DNA of 64,000 nucleotides from Lusitaniella coriacea LEGE 07157 (lineage in GTDB: Bacteria > Cyanobacteriota > Cyanobacteriia > Cyanobacteriales > Spirulinaceae), in assembly GCF_015207425.1 (NCBI RefSeq), contig NZ_JADEWZ010000016.1, positions 62,001-126,000 of the forward strand. The letters are read 5' to 3'. This document shows positions 10,094 to 18,768 of the stretch, in pieces (positions within the stretch are counted from its first letter, which is position 1; each line of letters opens with the position of its first letter). A model generated the notes under the pieces. It was not told the origin of the DNA. It saw only the letters and a list, made by a program, of their open reading frames with translations, and ran no database searches. The translations under genes and the position numbers were made by a program.

Positions 10094-10864
10094 CTAAGCG
10101 GTTTTAAAAAACTGAATAATCTCGCGGACGTGTCCCAAAACTTGACTATCCTCCGTCAGTTGCGCGATCGCGTTCCTTGCTTCTTTTGACAACTGCTGGT
10201 GTTCGACTTCGTTATTTGCCTGATACTGCTCTAGTAACGCTCGTAACTGAGCGATATCCTTGCGAATCCCTTGGGTATCTTGTTGGACGGTCGCTACCCA
10301 AGAATGAGGTTCCTGCGGGTCGAGAAGTTCGTCGAGTCGTTCCACTGTTGTTTCAACTTGGGAAAAGCGGCGGCGTAATTCTTGTATGTCTTCTCTGGGA
10401 TAGAGAAAGTTTCTGCGAATCGCGGCTAGGCGACGGGCAATATATTGGTACGTGCGAATGGCAGGACGCAAAGCCGTAAACAGCAACGCTGCCCCAGAAC
10501 TCACATAGCCCACAACGCTAATCCCTGTAGCAGCGAGGGTGTAGAGTCCAATCGCAGAGAGAAGGTGGAGCGCGATCGCAACGACAAGCGACCAACGAGC
10601 AACCCTTTTCGAGTACTGCACTTGTTTGTCATCGATCGCAATTTCTTTGGACTGTGACATCGCAGCTTCGGCGATAACCTCTTGTGCGTCAAAATGCACG
10701 TTCCAAGGAACGGTCGAGATCGCGAGCAGCCACCAAAAGCTAGCAATTCCAATAACCCAATCGAGAAAATTTCCGGATGGAATCCCCAGCCAGTGTAAAA
10801 GAGCAAAAGAGATTAAGGTTAAAATTCCGAAACCAATACTGTAAGCCATGTAGTTAAGAGTCAT
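10094..10864 (-). CDS. Conserved membrane protein with C-terminal coiled coil, unknown function
   Basis: A 256-residue protein I do not recognise. It has four hydrophobic segments: two near residues 5-50, one near 90-110 and one near 115-135 (SVVGYVSSGAALLFTALRPA). After RRLAAIRRNFLYPRED, residues 155-250 are charged and heptad-like (LRRRFSQVETTVERLDELL; IRKDIAQLRALLEQYQ), suggesting a cytoplasmic coiled coil. It converges with the glycosyltransferase gene. Confidence 0.7.
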   Translation of the reverse strand: MTLNYMAYSIGFGILTLISFALLHWLGIPSGNFLDWVIGIASFWWLLAISTVPWNVHFDAQEVIAEAAMSQSKEIAIDDKQVQYSKRVARWSLVVAIALHLLSAIGLYTLAATGISVVGYVSSGAALLFTALRPAIRTYQYIARRLAAIRRNFLYPREDIQELRRRFSQVETTVERLDELLDPQEPHSWVATVQQDTQGIRKDIAQLRALLEQYQANNEVEHQQLSKEARNAIAQLTEDSQVLGHVREIIQFFKTA

Positions 10865-11138
10865 CGCCGCGCTACCTCCGCAATTGTTGCCTCAATAGTG
10901 CAGGGATTGTCCCATTTCCTTTAGCTCTCTTGTGAGGGTTAGCAGAGTTTCACATTCAATCGCAGCACTTTCTTGCGCCAACAGTCGAGTCGCGGAATTT
11001 TGTATTGTGACGGCGGAGCGTTCTGTCACATTGGCATGGAGCGCAGTGGTCTATCAACCTCGATCTTGTGTGTTGAGAGTGACGTGGAGAAAGAATCGAT
11101 CCACAAATTGAAAATGGACAGATCAGTAGGAATCTCCC

Positions 11139-11669
11139 TTAATCGAGAATCCGAACGCCCATCACGCTGCCTTTGAAGTTGTAAGTTTTCCCTTCAAGCT
11201 CCAACAGCGTTCCTATTTTGATCTTTTGTCCGCCTAAAACAATGCCCTCCTCATTCACCTGAGCTTCATCAGCAAGGGTAATAATCATATCCGTACTGAA
11301 AGTTTCTTCCGAAGGACGAGGATCGGGTAGCGCTTTTGCCGTACCGTCGGGTTGAGGAACGACGACTAATCGCTTTAGAGGATCGATTGCCTTAATTGCA
11401 ACTTCGCCGTGGGATTCATTGCGAATAATGAGATCGGTTTTTTGGGTGTCCTCTAGTTCTGCAATTAATGCTTCGGGATCGCCGACACTCAAACCGCGAA
11501 CGATCATATCGATCTCAACGGGTTTGACGCTACTCCCTTGGGCAATAGAACCCGAAGTTCCCGGAAAAATAAAAATACCAAAAATAACCGCCAGCACGAT
11601 CAGACCCGCTCCTAAATCGAGTAGGCTGAGTTTGCCGAACAGTCGTCCTTTATTGTCTAGAATTTTCAT
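11139..11669 (-). CDS. DUF4330 domain-containing protein
   Basis: A 176-residue conserved cyanobacterial protein of unknown function. It has one N-terminal transmembrane segment (LLDLGAGLIVLAVIFGIFIF) after the family start MKILDNKGRLFGKLS, followed by an extracytoplasmic beta-rich region. The blocks VVPQPDGTAKALPDPRP and FSTDMIITL are typical of DUF4330. I use the ATG at 11669; a TTG one codon upstream is possible. The 274 bases between this gene and the coiled-coil membrane gene hold no gene I can support. Confidence 0.85.
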   Translation of the reverse strand: MKILDNKGRLFGKLSLLDLGAGLIVLAVIFGIFIFPGTSGSIAQGSSVKPVEIDMIVRGLSVGDPEALIAELEDTQKTDLIIRNESHGEVAIKAIDPLKRLVVVPQPDGTAKALPDPRPSEETFSTDMIITLADEAQVNEEGIVLGGQKIKIGTLLELEGKTYNFKGSVMGVRILD

Positions 11670-11838
11670 CAAACGTTAGGGTTAAATGGGATTAAACACA
11701 GTACGCAAAATTAGCGTGCAATTGGACACACAGAGCATTCTTGTGCGTTCGGTCACAGACTGGTGTTAAGGTATCACAACTTTGGTCGCGATCGCGCGAA
11801 ACAACACTTTTCCGTTTAAACGCAAATTATAAAAATTG

Positions 11839-12495
11839 ATGAAATTACAGCGACAAACTTGGATTTTAGTGGCTTTAGCCTTATGTTTAGGGGGTTTTGT
11901 TTATTTTTACGAGATTCAGGGATCGTCAAAACGAGAAATTGCTCGGGAGCAAGAAAAAGAGCTTTTTGACTTTGAGGAAAAACAGATTCAAGCTGTAACG
12001 ATAGAAAAACCCAAGCAAACATTAGTTTTTGAGCGTGAGGAGGACGAAAATCACCCTTGGCAAATGAAAAAGCCGGAAGATGAGCGGGCAAGCGAAGCAT
12101 CTATTGCTTTTTTATTAGATTTAATCGCTCAGGGAAAGCGCGATCGCGCCTTTAGCGCTCCTGTTGAGAAACTTAAGGATTATGGCTTAACGCAACCCCT
12201 TGCCACTGTAACGGTTCGACTCAAAGATCGTGAAGAATCGCACGTCATCGTCTTAGGAAAGCCTAATTTTGATGAGAAGTTCCTCTATGCTCGCATCGAT
12301 CCCCCAGAAACGCCCAAAGCTGAGGCAGAGGTTGCATTGATTCCCATCGATTTTAAATACGCAGTCGAACGGGAGTTTGAGGAGTGGAAGGCTGAGGAGG
12401 GAGATGAGGAAGTTGAGGAAGCTGGGGAAGCTGAGGAAGCTGGAGAAGCCGAGGAAGCTGAGGGAGATGGAGGAGATGACACGGAGACGCGGTGA
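11839..12495 (+). CDS. DUF4340 domain-containing protein with repeat-derived acidic tail
   Basis: A 218-residue protein with an N-terminal membrane anchor (ILVALALCLGGFVYFYEIQG) and a DUF4340 region (ASEASIAFLLDLIAQG; KDYGLTQPLATVTVRL; VIVLGKPNFDEKFLYARIDPP). In related transport-associated proteins such domains lie outside the cytoplasm; the function here is unknown. From about residue 185 the protein becomes an acidic low-complexity tail (EEAGEAEEAGEAEEAEG…DDTETR). This tail is encoded by the same gaggaagctgggg and gatgacacggagacgcgg modules that fill the MITE-like elements at 17.5 and 25.3 kb, so the native C-terminus was probably replaced or extended by repeat DNA. The ATG at 11839 is preferred over an adjacent TTG. 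Confidence 0.8.
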   Translation: MKLQRQTWILVALALCLGGFVYFYEIQGSSKREIAREQEKELFDFEEKQIQAVTIEKPKQTLVFEREEDENHPWQMKKPEDERASEASIAFLLDLIAQGKRDRAFSAPVEKLKDYGLTQPLATVTVRLKDREESHVIVLGKPNFDEKFLYARIDPPETPKAEAEVALIPIDFKYAVEREFEEWKAEEGDEEVEEAGEAEEAGEAEEAEGDGGDDTETR

Positions 12496-12520
12496 CGCAG
12501 TGACACGGAGAGAATATCTA
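12370..12520 (+). repeat. Dispersed repeat module inside and after the DUF4340 gene
   Basis: Imperfect copies of gaggaagctgggg and aagctgaggaagctgg run from about 12370 to 12470. They are followed by gatgacacggagacgcggtgacgcagtgacacgg at about 12475-12510. The same modules occur in the same order in the MITE-like copies at 17536-17863 and 25293-25610, but here the heptamers and terminal repeats are absent. Confidence 0.7.
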
Positions 12521-12582
12521 TACCTCAAAATTGCATTGACAGAGTACTACAATAAATTCATACTCCCCTCAAACGCCGAATC

Positions 12583-13359
12583 ATGACCTCGCGCACTCCC
12601 CCCATCACTCAAACCGACCCCCCACGTCCTCCCTGGGAAACCCTTCCCACCATGTACGATTTACCCAGCGACAACCCAAAGGACCTCGGTTTGCCTGACG
12701 ATTTTCACTTTCTCCAACCCCTCCTCCTTTTCCTCACCTTCCTCCCTCCCAATTGGAACCCCGAACAAGTCTACAGCGCCGCAGACCTCAATCTGTATTA
12801 CGACCTCGAACATCCCCAATGGTACAAGCGTCCCGATTGGTTTGGAGTCGTTGGCACATCCAAACTCTACCGGGGAGAAGATTTGCGTTTGAGTTATGTC
12901 ACTTGGCAGGAACAAGCCAATCCCTTTGTCGTAGTGGAGTTACTCTCGCCGGGAACCGAAGGGGAGGATTTAGGAGGAATACAACAGGAGCAGAACCGTC
13001 CGCCGAGGAAATGGGACGTTTACGAGCGCATTTTGCGAATTCCTTACTACATCGTCTTTAGTCGTTATACCAACGAATTGCAAGGATTCCATTTAGTGGG
13101 GGCGCAATACGCACCGATGGAGTTAGAAGAAGGACAGTTGCACCTGCCGGAATTGGAGTTAAAGTTGGGGATTTGGCAAGGTGAATTTCAAGGAATCGAG
13201 CGGTTGTGGTTGCGGTGGTTTACCGAAGCGGGGGATTTGATTCCCATTCCTGAAGAAAAGGTTCAACAAGCACAACAAGAAGCAGCAGAAGCAAACAGAA
13301 AAGCCGAACGACTCGCCAAACGCTTGCGGGAATTAGGGATCGATCCGGATAATTTATAA
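12583..13359 (+). CDS. Uma2 family (DUF820) putative endonuclease
   Basis: A 258-residue Uma2 protein, longer than the copy at 1.7 kb because of a proline-rich N-terminus (TSRTPPITQTDPPRPPWETL). The nuclease core is YKRPDWFGVVG, then FVVVELLSPGTEG, then IPYYIVFSRY. The lysine of the classic E-x-K is not obvious (ELLSPGT), as in many family members. The C-terminal coiled tail ends LRELGIDPDNL, almost the same as in the copy at 1740-2432. It faces mnmE, with stops 9 bases apart. Confidence 0.88.
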   Translation: MTSRTPPITQTDPPRPPWETLPTMYDLPSDNPKDLGLPDDFHFLQPLLLFLTFLPPNWNPEQVYSAADLNLYYDLEHPQWYKRPDWFGVVGTSKLYRGEDLRLSYVTWQEQANPFVVVELLSPGTEGEDLGGIQQEQNRPPRKWDVYERILRIPYYIVFSRYTNELQGFHLVGAQYAPMELEEGQLHLPELELKLGIWQGEFQGIERLWLRWFTEAGDLIPIPEEKVQQAQQEAAEANRKAERLAKRLRELGIDPDNL

Positions 13360-13368
13360 CTCAAGACG

Positions 13369-14781
13369 TTACTTGCCAATACAAAACCGACTAAAAATGC
13401 GGTCGAGGACAGATTCGGTGACTTCTTCTCCGGTAATTTCCCCTAATGCTTGGATTGCGCCTCGCAGATCGATCGTCCAAAAGTCGAGAGGAAGCCGATC
13501 GCGCATTGTTTGACAAACTTGCTCTAAAGACGTTTTTGCGCGGGTTAGTGCCGCTGCTTGGCGTTGATTGATGGCAATTTCGGTATCTGCTGCACGGAGG
13601 TTTCCCCCTTCTACGCTGTCTAAAATAGCGCGTTCGAGGTCGTCGATGCCTTTATTTTGGGAGGCAATTGTTTTAATGATTTTGTGGATGGGGAGAGGAG
13701 GTATTTGTAGGGATTTGGCGCAAAGGAGATCGATTTTGTTAATCGCGAGGATTATCGGACGATCGCGCACTTGTTGATAAATGTCCTCATCTTCTTTTGT
13801 CCATCCGGCGTTTGCGTCGATGGTGAGGATCACGAGATCGGCAGCTTGGGCTGCTTTGCGCGATCGCGCGACTCCAATTTTTTCCACGGTATCGGTGGTG
13901 TCGCGAATGCCTGCGGTATCAATCACTTGCACGGGAATTCCCCCTACTACCAATTGCGATTCCACTAAATCGCGGGTGGTTCCGGGCAAATCGGTGACGA
14001 TCGCGCGATCGCTTTGACTCCAAGCGTTCAACAGGCTGGATTTCCCCACATTCGGACGACCGACAATGGCAACATTTAGACCGCTTCGCAGGAGTTGTCC
14101 GCGATCGGCAGTGGCGAGAATGGCTTGGGTTTGGTTTAATACCGCCTTCAAATTTTCCGCGATCGCGGCTTCCCGTAAAGGGGGTAAATCCTCCTCAAAA
14201 TCAATCCTTGCCTCCACCTCCGCCAAAATATCTAAACAAGTCGAACGCAACTCTCGAATGGGCTGGGCGAGTTTTCCCTGCAACCCCGCAAGGGCAATTT
14301 GAGAGGCTTGGCGCGATCGCGCACCCACCAATTCTGCAACGCTTTCCGCCTGGGTTAGGTCGATCCGTCCGTTGAGAAAAGCACGCAGCGTAAATTCTCC
14401 CGGCTGTGCCAACTTTGCTCCTGCCTCTAGGCAGAGTTGCAAAACCTGTTGAACGGGTATAATACCCCCATGACAGTGGAATTCTACAACATCTTCCCGC
14501 GTAAACGAGCGAGGAGAGAGCATCAGCAAAAGCAGGGCTTCATCTACTATCGACCGATCGCGCGGATGGCGAACATAGCCGTAGAGAATGCGGTGACTTT
14601 CCCATTGTTGCTGTCCCGGCGCATCAAAAAGCAAGCGCGCGATCGCCATTGCCCCATTCCCCGACAAACGAACAATGCCAATACTTCCTCGATCGGGAAC
14701 AACAGCAGACGCGATCGCGACAATTGTTTCAGCTTGCACGACAGTTTTTGACACGAGCCTCAACGGATTTCCCTGTTTCAA
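13369..14781 (-). CDS. mnmE: tRNA modification GTPase MnmE (TrmE)
   Basis: Works with MnmG to make the (carboxymethyl)aminomethyl group on U34 of certain tRNAs. It has 470 residues. The N-terminal formyl-THF-binding domain starts [25 protein letters not shown]. The G domain has G1 GRPNVGKSS, switch DLPGTTRD, G3 DTAGI and G4 NKID. The C-terminal FCIGK carries the essential cysteine. An in-frame GTG at 14754 (VSKTVVQ) is a plausible alternative start, since homologues often begin there. Confidence 0.96.
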   Translation of the reverse strand: MKQGNPLRLVSKTVVQAETIVAIASAVVPDRGSIGIVRLSGNGAMAIARLLFDAPGQQQWESHRILYGYVRHPRDRSIVDEALLLLMLSPRSFTREDVVEFHCHGGIIPVQQVLQLCLEAGAKLAQPGEFTLRAFLNGRIDLTQAESVAELVGARSRQASQIALAGLQGKLAQPIRELRSTCLDILAEVEARIDFEEDLPPLREAAIAENLKAVLNQTQAILATADRGQLLRSGLNVAIVGRPNVGKSSLLNAWSQSDRAIVTDLPGTTRDLVESQLVVGGIPVQVIDTAGIRDTTDTVEKIGVARSRKAAQAADLVILTIDANAGWTKEDEDIYQQVRDRPIILAINKIDLLCAKSLQIPPLPIHKIIKTIASQNKGIDDLERAILDSVEGGNLRAADTEIAINQRQAAALTRAKTSLEQVCQTMRDRLPLDFWTIDLRGAIQALGEITGEEVTESVLDRIFSRFCIGK

Positions 14782-14893
14782 TTCAATGGACGACGATTAA
14801 AATGTTAATAGCTAATTTTATAGGTTTATAGCGTTTAGCGAACTTAATCCCATCCGGAAGGACATTCGCCATCGATGTAGTGACCCAATAATA

Positions 14894-15460
14894 ATGCAAC
14901 GTTCATCTCCCGTCGTGGAAAAACCCGTTCGAGATCGCCCCTCTCCCAAACGCAATCAACACAGTTGGTTGAGGAATATTCGACTCTACTACTATCGCTT
15001 GCTTCGCCTCCAAGGATCTTCCGGCGCGATCGCGCGGGGAATTGCCTCTGGCGTTTTCGCAGGATGTTTCCCCTTCTTCGGCGTACAAATTCTCCTCGGC
15101 GTTTTACTCGCCACGGTCGTGCGGGGAAATCGCTTTGCTGCGGCGGCGGGAACCTGGATTAGCAACCCCATTACCTACGTTCCAATTTTTATCTTCAATT
15201 TCAAAATTGGCGAACGGCTTCTCGGACTGCACTATACCTCGCTGTCGATTGATGAAATTGACTGGCAATCCGCAGAAATCTTAGACCTTGGTTTAGCCTT
15301 TCTCGCACCTCTTTTTGTCGGGTGTCTTGTGACGGGTTCAATTGCCGCGATTTGCAGTTATTTTCTCAGTTCACAGCTTTTCAAACGCTGGCATCAGTCT
15401 CGACGCAACGCCACTCGCCGGAATCGAGAATGGTCAGATCGAGAATGGCTTGATCGGTAA
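14894..15460 (+). CDS. DUF2062 domain-containing membrane protein
   Basis: A 188-residue protein with the DUF2062 pattern: SGAIARGIASGVFAGCFPFFGVQILL near residue 40, then ISNPITYVPIFIFNFKIGERLLG. It has three or four transmembrane segments. Function is unknown. Its last 80 bases, encoding an arginine-rich tail (RRNATRRNREWSDREWLDR), overlap the 3' end of the opposite-strand gene at 15381-16073, so one of the two C-termini may be a late extension. Confidence 0.85.
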   Translation: MQRSSPVVEKPVRDRPSPKRNQHSWLRNIRLYYYRLLRLQGSSGAIARGIASGVFAGCFPFFGVQILLGVLLATVVRGNRFAAAAGTWISNPITYVPIFIFNFKIGERLLGLHYTSLSIDEIDWQSAEILDLGLAFLAPLFVGCLVTGSIAAICSYFLSSQLFKRWHQSRRNATRRNREWSDREWLDR

Positions 15461-16073
15461 GGCACAACCAATGACAGGTAAAGAGATCCGGGTCTTGAAT
15501 TCCCAAACTCGCGATCGCGGCATCAATGGGAAAGGGAAATAATTGGCAAAAAATAATCTCTTTTCCCTTCAATTCAAATTCTAAAATATAAACCCCCGGC
15601 GTTGCCGACACGCGATCGAGCAAAGCGTGTCCCAAATAATAAAGCGGTTGGCGTTGATTATCCACTAAATCGACGGGTTGTTGGTATTGGTTATCATTGT
15701 GCTGACCGATAACCTCTGCATAAAGGGGGCCCTTTGCCGTGAGTACGATGGGCAAAAAATAACGATTCGTCGCACGCTTGTCCTTCGTTTCATAACTCAA
15801 CGTTTGATGCACCCATTGACGCAAACCTTCTGCATCTCGACAAGCCTCAAAAGCCGCGCGACCTGGAAATTGAAGCGTTGGCGGTAAATCCAGGGTGAGA
15901 GGACACCAAAACCGTTCTTCGCCCTGCGGAACCTCACTCAACTGTTTGACTGCAACAACCTCAACCGAATCTTGCAACCCAGACAGGGGATTTTTGGCAA
16001 TTGCTTCTTTAAACGCAGAGACTTTCGCCAACATCAAAGCCTCATCCCGCACCACAATCGTCACTTTTGACAT
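15381..16073 (-). CDS. Conserved cyanobacterial protein, unknown function
   Basis: A 230-residue soluble protein with no motif I can name. I use the ATG at 16073 (MSKVTIVVRDEALML) because the 10 residues from an upstream in-frame ATG are cysteine- and arginine-rich and look like non-coding sequence. Features include ERFWCPLTLDLPPTLQFPGR and RYFLPIVLTAKGPLYAEVIG. No signal peptide or membrane segment is seen. The gene overlaps the end of the DUF2062 gene tail to tail by 80 bases. Confidence 0.72.
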   Translation of the reverse strand: MSKVTIVVRDEALMLAKVSAFKEAIAKNPLSGLQDSVEVVAVKQLSEVPQGEERFWCPLTLDLPPTLQFPGRAAFEACRDAEGLRQWVHQTLSYETKDKRATNRYFLPIVLTAKGPLYAEVIGQHNDNQYQQPVDLVDNQRQPLYYLGHALLDRVSATPGVYILEFELKGKEIIFCQLFPFPIDAAIASLGIQDPDLFTCHWLCLTDQAILDLTILDSGEWRCVETDASV

Positions 16074-16176
16074 TCGTCGAACCCTTCCACTGCAACAAGC
16101 CAAAACAAAAAGGTCTTGCCAAAAATGGGCAAGAAACCAATTTTGCGTTCCCTTTTATTTAATCTAAGGAGTGAGC

Positions 16177-16728
16177 TTAAACCGTCCCAAAACTGGGAAT
16201 CGGACTAGATAGAGGTCGAGAAAATGAGGGTAAATCCACCTTTGTATTCGTGCGACGATTTTTCACCGCTAAACGATAGCTTACACTTTGGAGTTCTGCA
16301 TGAAGTTGTCGATTTTCTCGTTGTAATTGCTCGATCTTCTCTCTCACCGGAGTCATCCGTTCGGCAAACTTACGACGATAAATGTGGGGCATTTCCTGAA
16401 TCGTTTGCTCCAACATCCGACTGCGATCGGTTAACTCCTGTACCGATTGACGCAACTGGTAGATTTCCTTATCGCGAACAGAAATCTGTTGTTGGTAAAA
16501 TTGTACCTGCTGCTCGACTTCCTGTAGCTGCTCCCGGAGCAAGCGCAACTCACTTTGATGTTGCTCAGACACTTCCGGAGTCGGCGTGAAATTTGCATTC
16601 CCTTTCACCAAACGGAAAAGTTCTTGAGACAACTGCTGAACCAGTTGATCTCTTAGTTGCAACTCCTCTCGTAACCGAGACAGTTCGCCGCGCAGGTTTT
16701 TAACATTTAAATTTTCAGTCAGATTCAC
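16177..16728 (-). CDS. Coiled-coil protein, unknown function
   Basis: A protein of about 183 residues, almost wholly coiled coil from residue 10 to 155 (LRGELSRLREELQLRDQLV; LREQLQEVEQQVQFYQQQ; REKIEQLQRENRQLHAELQ), followed by a basic and proline-containing tail (RRTNTKVDLPSFSRPLSSPI). No ATG is available; I chose the GTG at 16728 (MNLTENLNVKNLR), and a TTG at 16746 would add six residues. The function is unknown; a structural or scaffolding role is only a guess from the coiled coil. Confidence 0.65.
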   Translation of the reverse strand: MNLTENLNVKNLRGELSRLREELQLRDQLVQQLSQELFRLVKGNANFTPTPEVSEQHQSELRLLREQLQEVEQQVQFYQQQISVRDKEIYQLRQSVQELTDRSRMLEQTIQEMPHIYRRKFAERMTPVREKIEQLQRENRQLHAELQSVSYRLAVKNRRTNTKVDLPSFSRPLSSPIPSFGTV

Positions 16729-17254
16729 GATGATTAACAGCTCCAAGATTGACTAAAGAGAACAGACAGCGCATTATTCGAGCAAAAGAAGGGTAAAGCT
16801 CTAGAACGGTCGTTAACTTGAGAAAACTCCCTTAACGCTATCTTCATAATGCCTAGCGGAAGATTTTGCAAGTTTTTCGCCGCAGTGACGAGCTAGTTAA
16901 ACCAAGATTTAGCCTATTTTATTATGGTTAAAGATAATTTAGCATTCTTTGGAGAATTCGCTGCCTAAATTATCAGCTATCAGCCGTCACCTGAAGGCAG
17001 AAGTTGTAGGGCAGAGGGCAGAGGTCAGCGATTGTCTTGGGTGTCAAGTCCAAAAAAGACTTTTGGAGATGGGCTGTGTTTCGAGGAAACTTTGCCTCAA
17101 TCCGATCGCGTAAGAAGCTGAATTCTAACTCTCATGAGCCACAGAAACGCTATATGGGGAAAAGTTCTCAGAATTGAAATGTTACACTGGGTGTCGTGAA
17201 AGACCTGCAATTGATGGTTTTTGTACACTTCAAATTCTTAAACCCCAACCTTTT
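16729..17254. other. Intergenic region before rpoZ, no gene seen
   Basis: About 520 bases without a convincing gene. It holds a gggcagagggcagagg stretch near 17010 and GTTTCGAGGAAAC, a small hairpin, at 17078-17090. That hairpin also occurs at 56599-56611 within a larger cruciform. The rpoZ promoter should lie here but I cannot place it. Confidence 0.5.
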
Positions 17255-17482
17255 ATGCCGAAACGCCTCTCCTTTGACTCCACGCACATTATGGCTTGCG
17301 CCGATCAGTTAATGGGTGCTGCCTCAAATCGCTATCGCATTACGGTGCAGGTGGCGAATCGCGCTAAACGTCGCCGCTACGAAGATTTTGAGATGAATGA
17401 CGATCCGATGATGAAACCTGTGATTCGCGCTGTGATTGAGATGTCAGATGAGATTACACAGCCGGAAATTATTGGCGATTAG
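17255..17482 (+). CDS. rpoZ: RNA polymerase omega subunit (cyanobacterial type)
   Basis: Small RNA polymerase subunit that chaperones beta-prime. The 75 residues from [18 protein letters not shown], through [23 protein letters not shown] to [13 protein letters not shown], match the cyanobacterial omega family along their full length. The open frame begins earlier, at 17174, but the 27 extra residues are unlike omega, so I start at 17255. The usual R-R or R-A pair after HIM reads A-C here, which is slightly unusual. Confidence 0.9.
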   Translation: MPKRLSFDSTHIMACADQLMGAASNRYRITVQVANRAKRRRYEDFEMNDDPMMKPVIRAVIEMSDEITQPEIIGD

Positions 17483-17500
17483 TCTAGCGAGTTTTATCGA

Positions 17501-17528
17501 TCCCCCTCTTCCCTTAATTTGAGGGGGA
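17501..17528 (+). terminator. Hairpin after rpoZ, possible terminator
   Basis: TCCCCCTC at 17501-17508 and GAGGGGGA at 17521-17528 form a perfect 8-bp stem with a 12-base loop, 18 bases after the rpoZ stop. There is no U-tract, so intrinsic termination is uncertain. It abuts the left end of the MITE-like element. Confidence 0.4.
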
Positions 17529-17535
17529 GACAGGG

Positions 17536-17863
17536 TAAGCTGCTATGCATTTAAATTGTGACTTAGGTTGACGCTTTTGATGACACGGCACTTCGACACG
17601 CTCAGTGACCGGGGGACATGGGGACGCGGAGAGAGGGGAGCAGAGGAAGCTGGGGAAGCTGGGGGAGTTTTTGGATGACACGGAGACGGCTAATGGCTGT
17701 TCCCTATTCCCTATTCCCTATTCCCTATTCCCTATTCCCTGTTCCCTATTCCCTATTCCCTGATGACTGATGACGGTGGAGATGATAACTGAAGCAGTGC
17801 GGTGAGAGATTGACGGCTTTGATATAGAGCGCTCAATACCCAATTTGAATGTGTTTTAGCTTA
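17536..17863. mobile_element. MITE-like repeat element, copy A
   Basis: A non-coding element of about 328 bp. The left end TAAGCT…CATTTAAATTG and the right end CAATTTGAATGTGTTTTAGCTTA are imperfect inverted repeats of about 23 bp. Inside, in order: a short hairpin CAC-TTCGACACGCTCA-GTG (17589-17607), gaggaagctgggg modules, and heptamer tandem repeats (TTCCCTA/TTCCCTG) at about 17700-17761. Then come tgatgactgatgacgg and gaagcagtgcggtgag. Copy B at 25293-25610 has the same parts. It has no transposase and no clear target-site duplication. Confidence 0.72.
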
Positions 17864-17870
17864 AGATACA

Positions 17871-18296
17871 CTACTTCATCGGTTGCACCCACTGGTTGCG
17901 AAACGCCAGATCGAGGGCTAGACGGGCGATGAGGTAACACAATAGGCTTTCTACCCCAAAAATAATGGAAGAACCCCAATCCAACGCTAAGGCTGATTGA
18001 GCGGCAATTGGTGCGAGTCCTCGAACCAGACCAAAGGCGAGAACGGCTCCATCTCGGAGGTGAGAGTTATCATCGGAACGGACGATATAGCGATAGGTTA
18101 CGCCAAAAAGAAAGCCACTGGCGATCGCGATCGCGCCCCCAATTAATCCTTCAATCCCGGCGAAGCGGGGAAGCGAGTCGAGATCGATGGGGATTTGAGC
18201 ATTTGCCAGACGCGCGACAATATCTGCAATACAAAAGGCGAATCCGCCGATCGCGCCAACTTTAAGCGATTCAATTCGTTCGGTTCGTAAATCCAA
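17871..18296 (-). CDS. Conserved hypothetical membrane protein
   Basis: A 141-residue protein with about four hydrophobic segments ([80 protein letters not shown]). The glycine-rich helices and RYIVR loop suggest a small integral membrane protein. I do not recognise a named family. It is divergent from petN with 77 bases between the starts. The 3' end lies 7 bases from the MITE-like element. Confidence 0.68.
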   Translation of the reverse strand: MDLRTERIESLKVGAIGGFAFCIADIVARLANAQIPIDLDSLPRFAGIEGLIGGAIAIASGFLFGVTYRYIVRSDDNSHLRDGAVLAFGLVRGLAPIAAQSALALDWGSSIIFGVESLLCYLIARLALDLAFRNQWVQPMK

Positions 18297-18373
18297 GCTT
18301 CAACCAAGACAACAACAGTTGGTATGATAATATCTGGAGTTCTTTGAAATCGATTGTTTTAAACGACAAACTT

Positions 18374-18463
18374 ATGGATATTTTGACGCTTGGTTGGGTT
18401 GGATTGTTATCTTTGTTTACCTGGTCTATTGCAATGGTTGTTTGGGGTCGTAACGGATTTTAG
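18374..18463 (+). CDS. petN: Cytochrome b6f complex subunit PetN
   Basis: The 29-residue PetN peptide, one transmembrane helix at the periphery of the b6f complex and needed for its stability. The translation [20 protein letters not shown] followed by MVVWGRNGF matches PetN nearly residue for residue. It is an isolated small gene, apart from petBD as is normal in cyanobacteria. A TATGATAAT sequence at 18323-18331 could be its -10 region. Confidence 0.95.
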   Translation: MDILTLGWVGLLSLFTWSIAMVVWGRNGF

Positions 18464-18466
18464 ATC

Positions 18467-18610
18467 GTGGAAACGAATTATGTTCTAAATACGCTCTTTT
18501 TGGTCGCTTTGGGAATGCTCGGACTGGTTAGCGTCGGGATTCTTTACCTGAGTGCCATTGAATGGCGCGATCGCCGTCGGCGCGATCGCGATCGGCGAGG
18601 CGAACGTTAA
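18467..18610 (+). CDS. Small single-helix membrane protein downstream of petN
   Basis: A 47-residue open frame starting with GTG three bases after the petN stop. It has one hydrophobic helix (NTLFLVALGMLGLVSVGILYLS) followed by AIEWRDRRRRDRDRRGER. The tight spacing, the helix-plus-basic-tail layout and the strong terminator 14 bases after its stop support a real bicistronic unit with petN. The basic tail is partly written by overlapping HIP1 sequences (gcgatcgc), so its exact end may vary between relatives. Function is unknown. Confidence 0.6.
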   Translation: METNYVLNTLFLVALGMLGLVSVGILYLSAIEWRDRRRRDRDRRGER

Positions 18611-18624
18611 AATTGAAATCGAAC

Positions 18625-18659
18625 AGAGGGGATCGCATCGATCCCCTCTAATTTTTTCC
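18625..18659 (+). terminator. Rho-independent terminator of petN unit
   Basis: AGAGGGGATCG (18625-18635), loop CAT, CGATCCCCTCT (18639-18649), a perfect 11-bp stem, followed by AATTTTTT. It closes the petN/small membrane protein unit. Confidence 0.9.
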
Positions 18660-18727
18660 TTCTCGGCGCTACGACATTAATCGTTATCGAATAAGACTTT
18701 AGAGGGCGCGATCGCGCAAATTCAACA

Positions 18728-18752
18728 AAAGCTATAATTTTTTCATCTCGCT
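18728..18752 (+). promoter_or_regulatory. Promoter-like motif shared with 22519-22543
   Basis: AAAGCTATAATTT and TTCATCTCGCT match 23 of 25 bases at 22519-22543, upstream of the DUF433/DUF5615 pair. Both contain a perfect TATAAT. The likely -10 here is 18733-18738, 31 bases before the small gene at 18769. Confidence 0.5.
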
Positions 18753-18768
18753 CAGAAATTGCCAAACG

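Noticed and set aside
10973-11176. Plus-strand frame of 67 codons in the gap after the membrane gene
   Set aside because: Composition and content look non-coding, and it overlaps the real DUF4330 gene end.
17700-17761. Heptamer tandem repeats as a possible CRISPR array
   Set aside because: Units are 7 bp with no spacers; this is a short-tandem-repeat tract. No CRISPR array or cas gene is present in the window.
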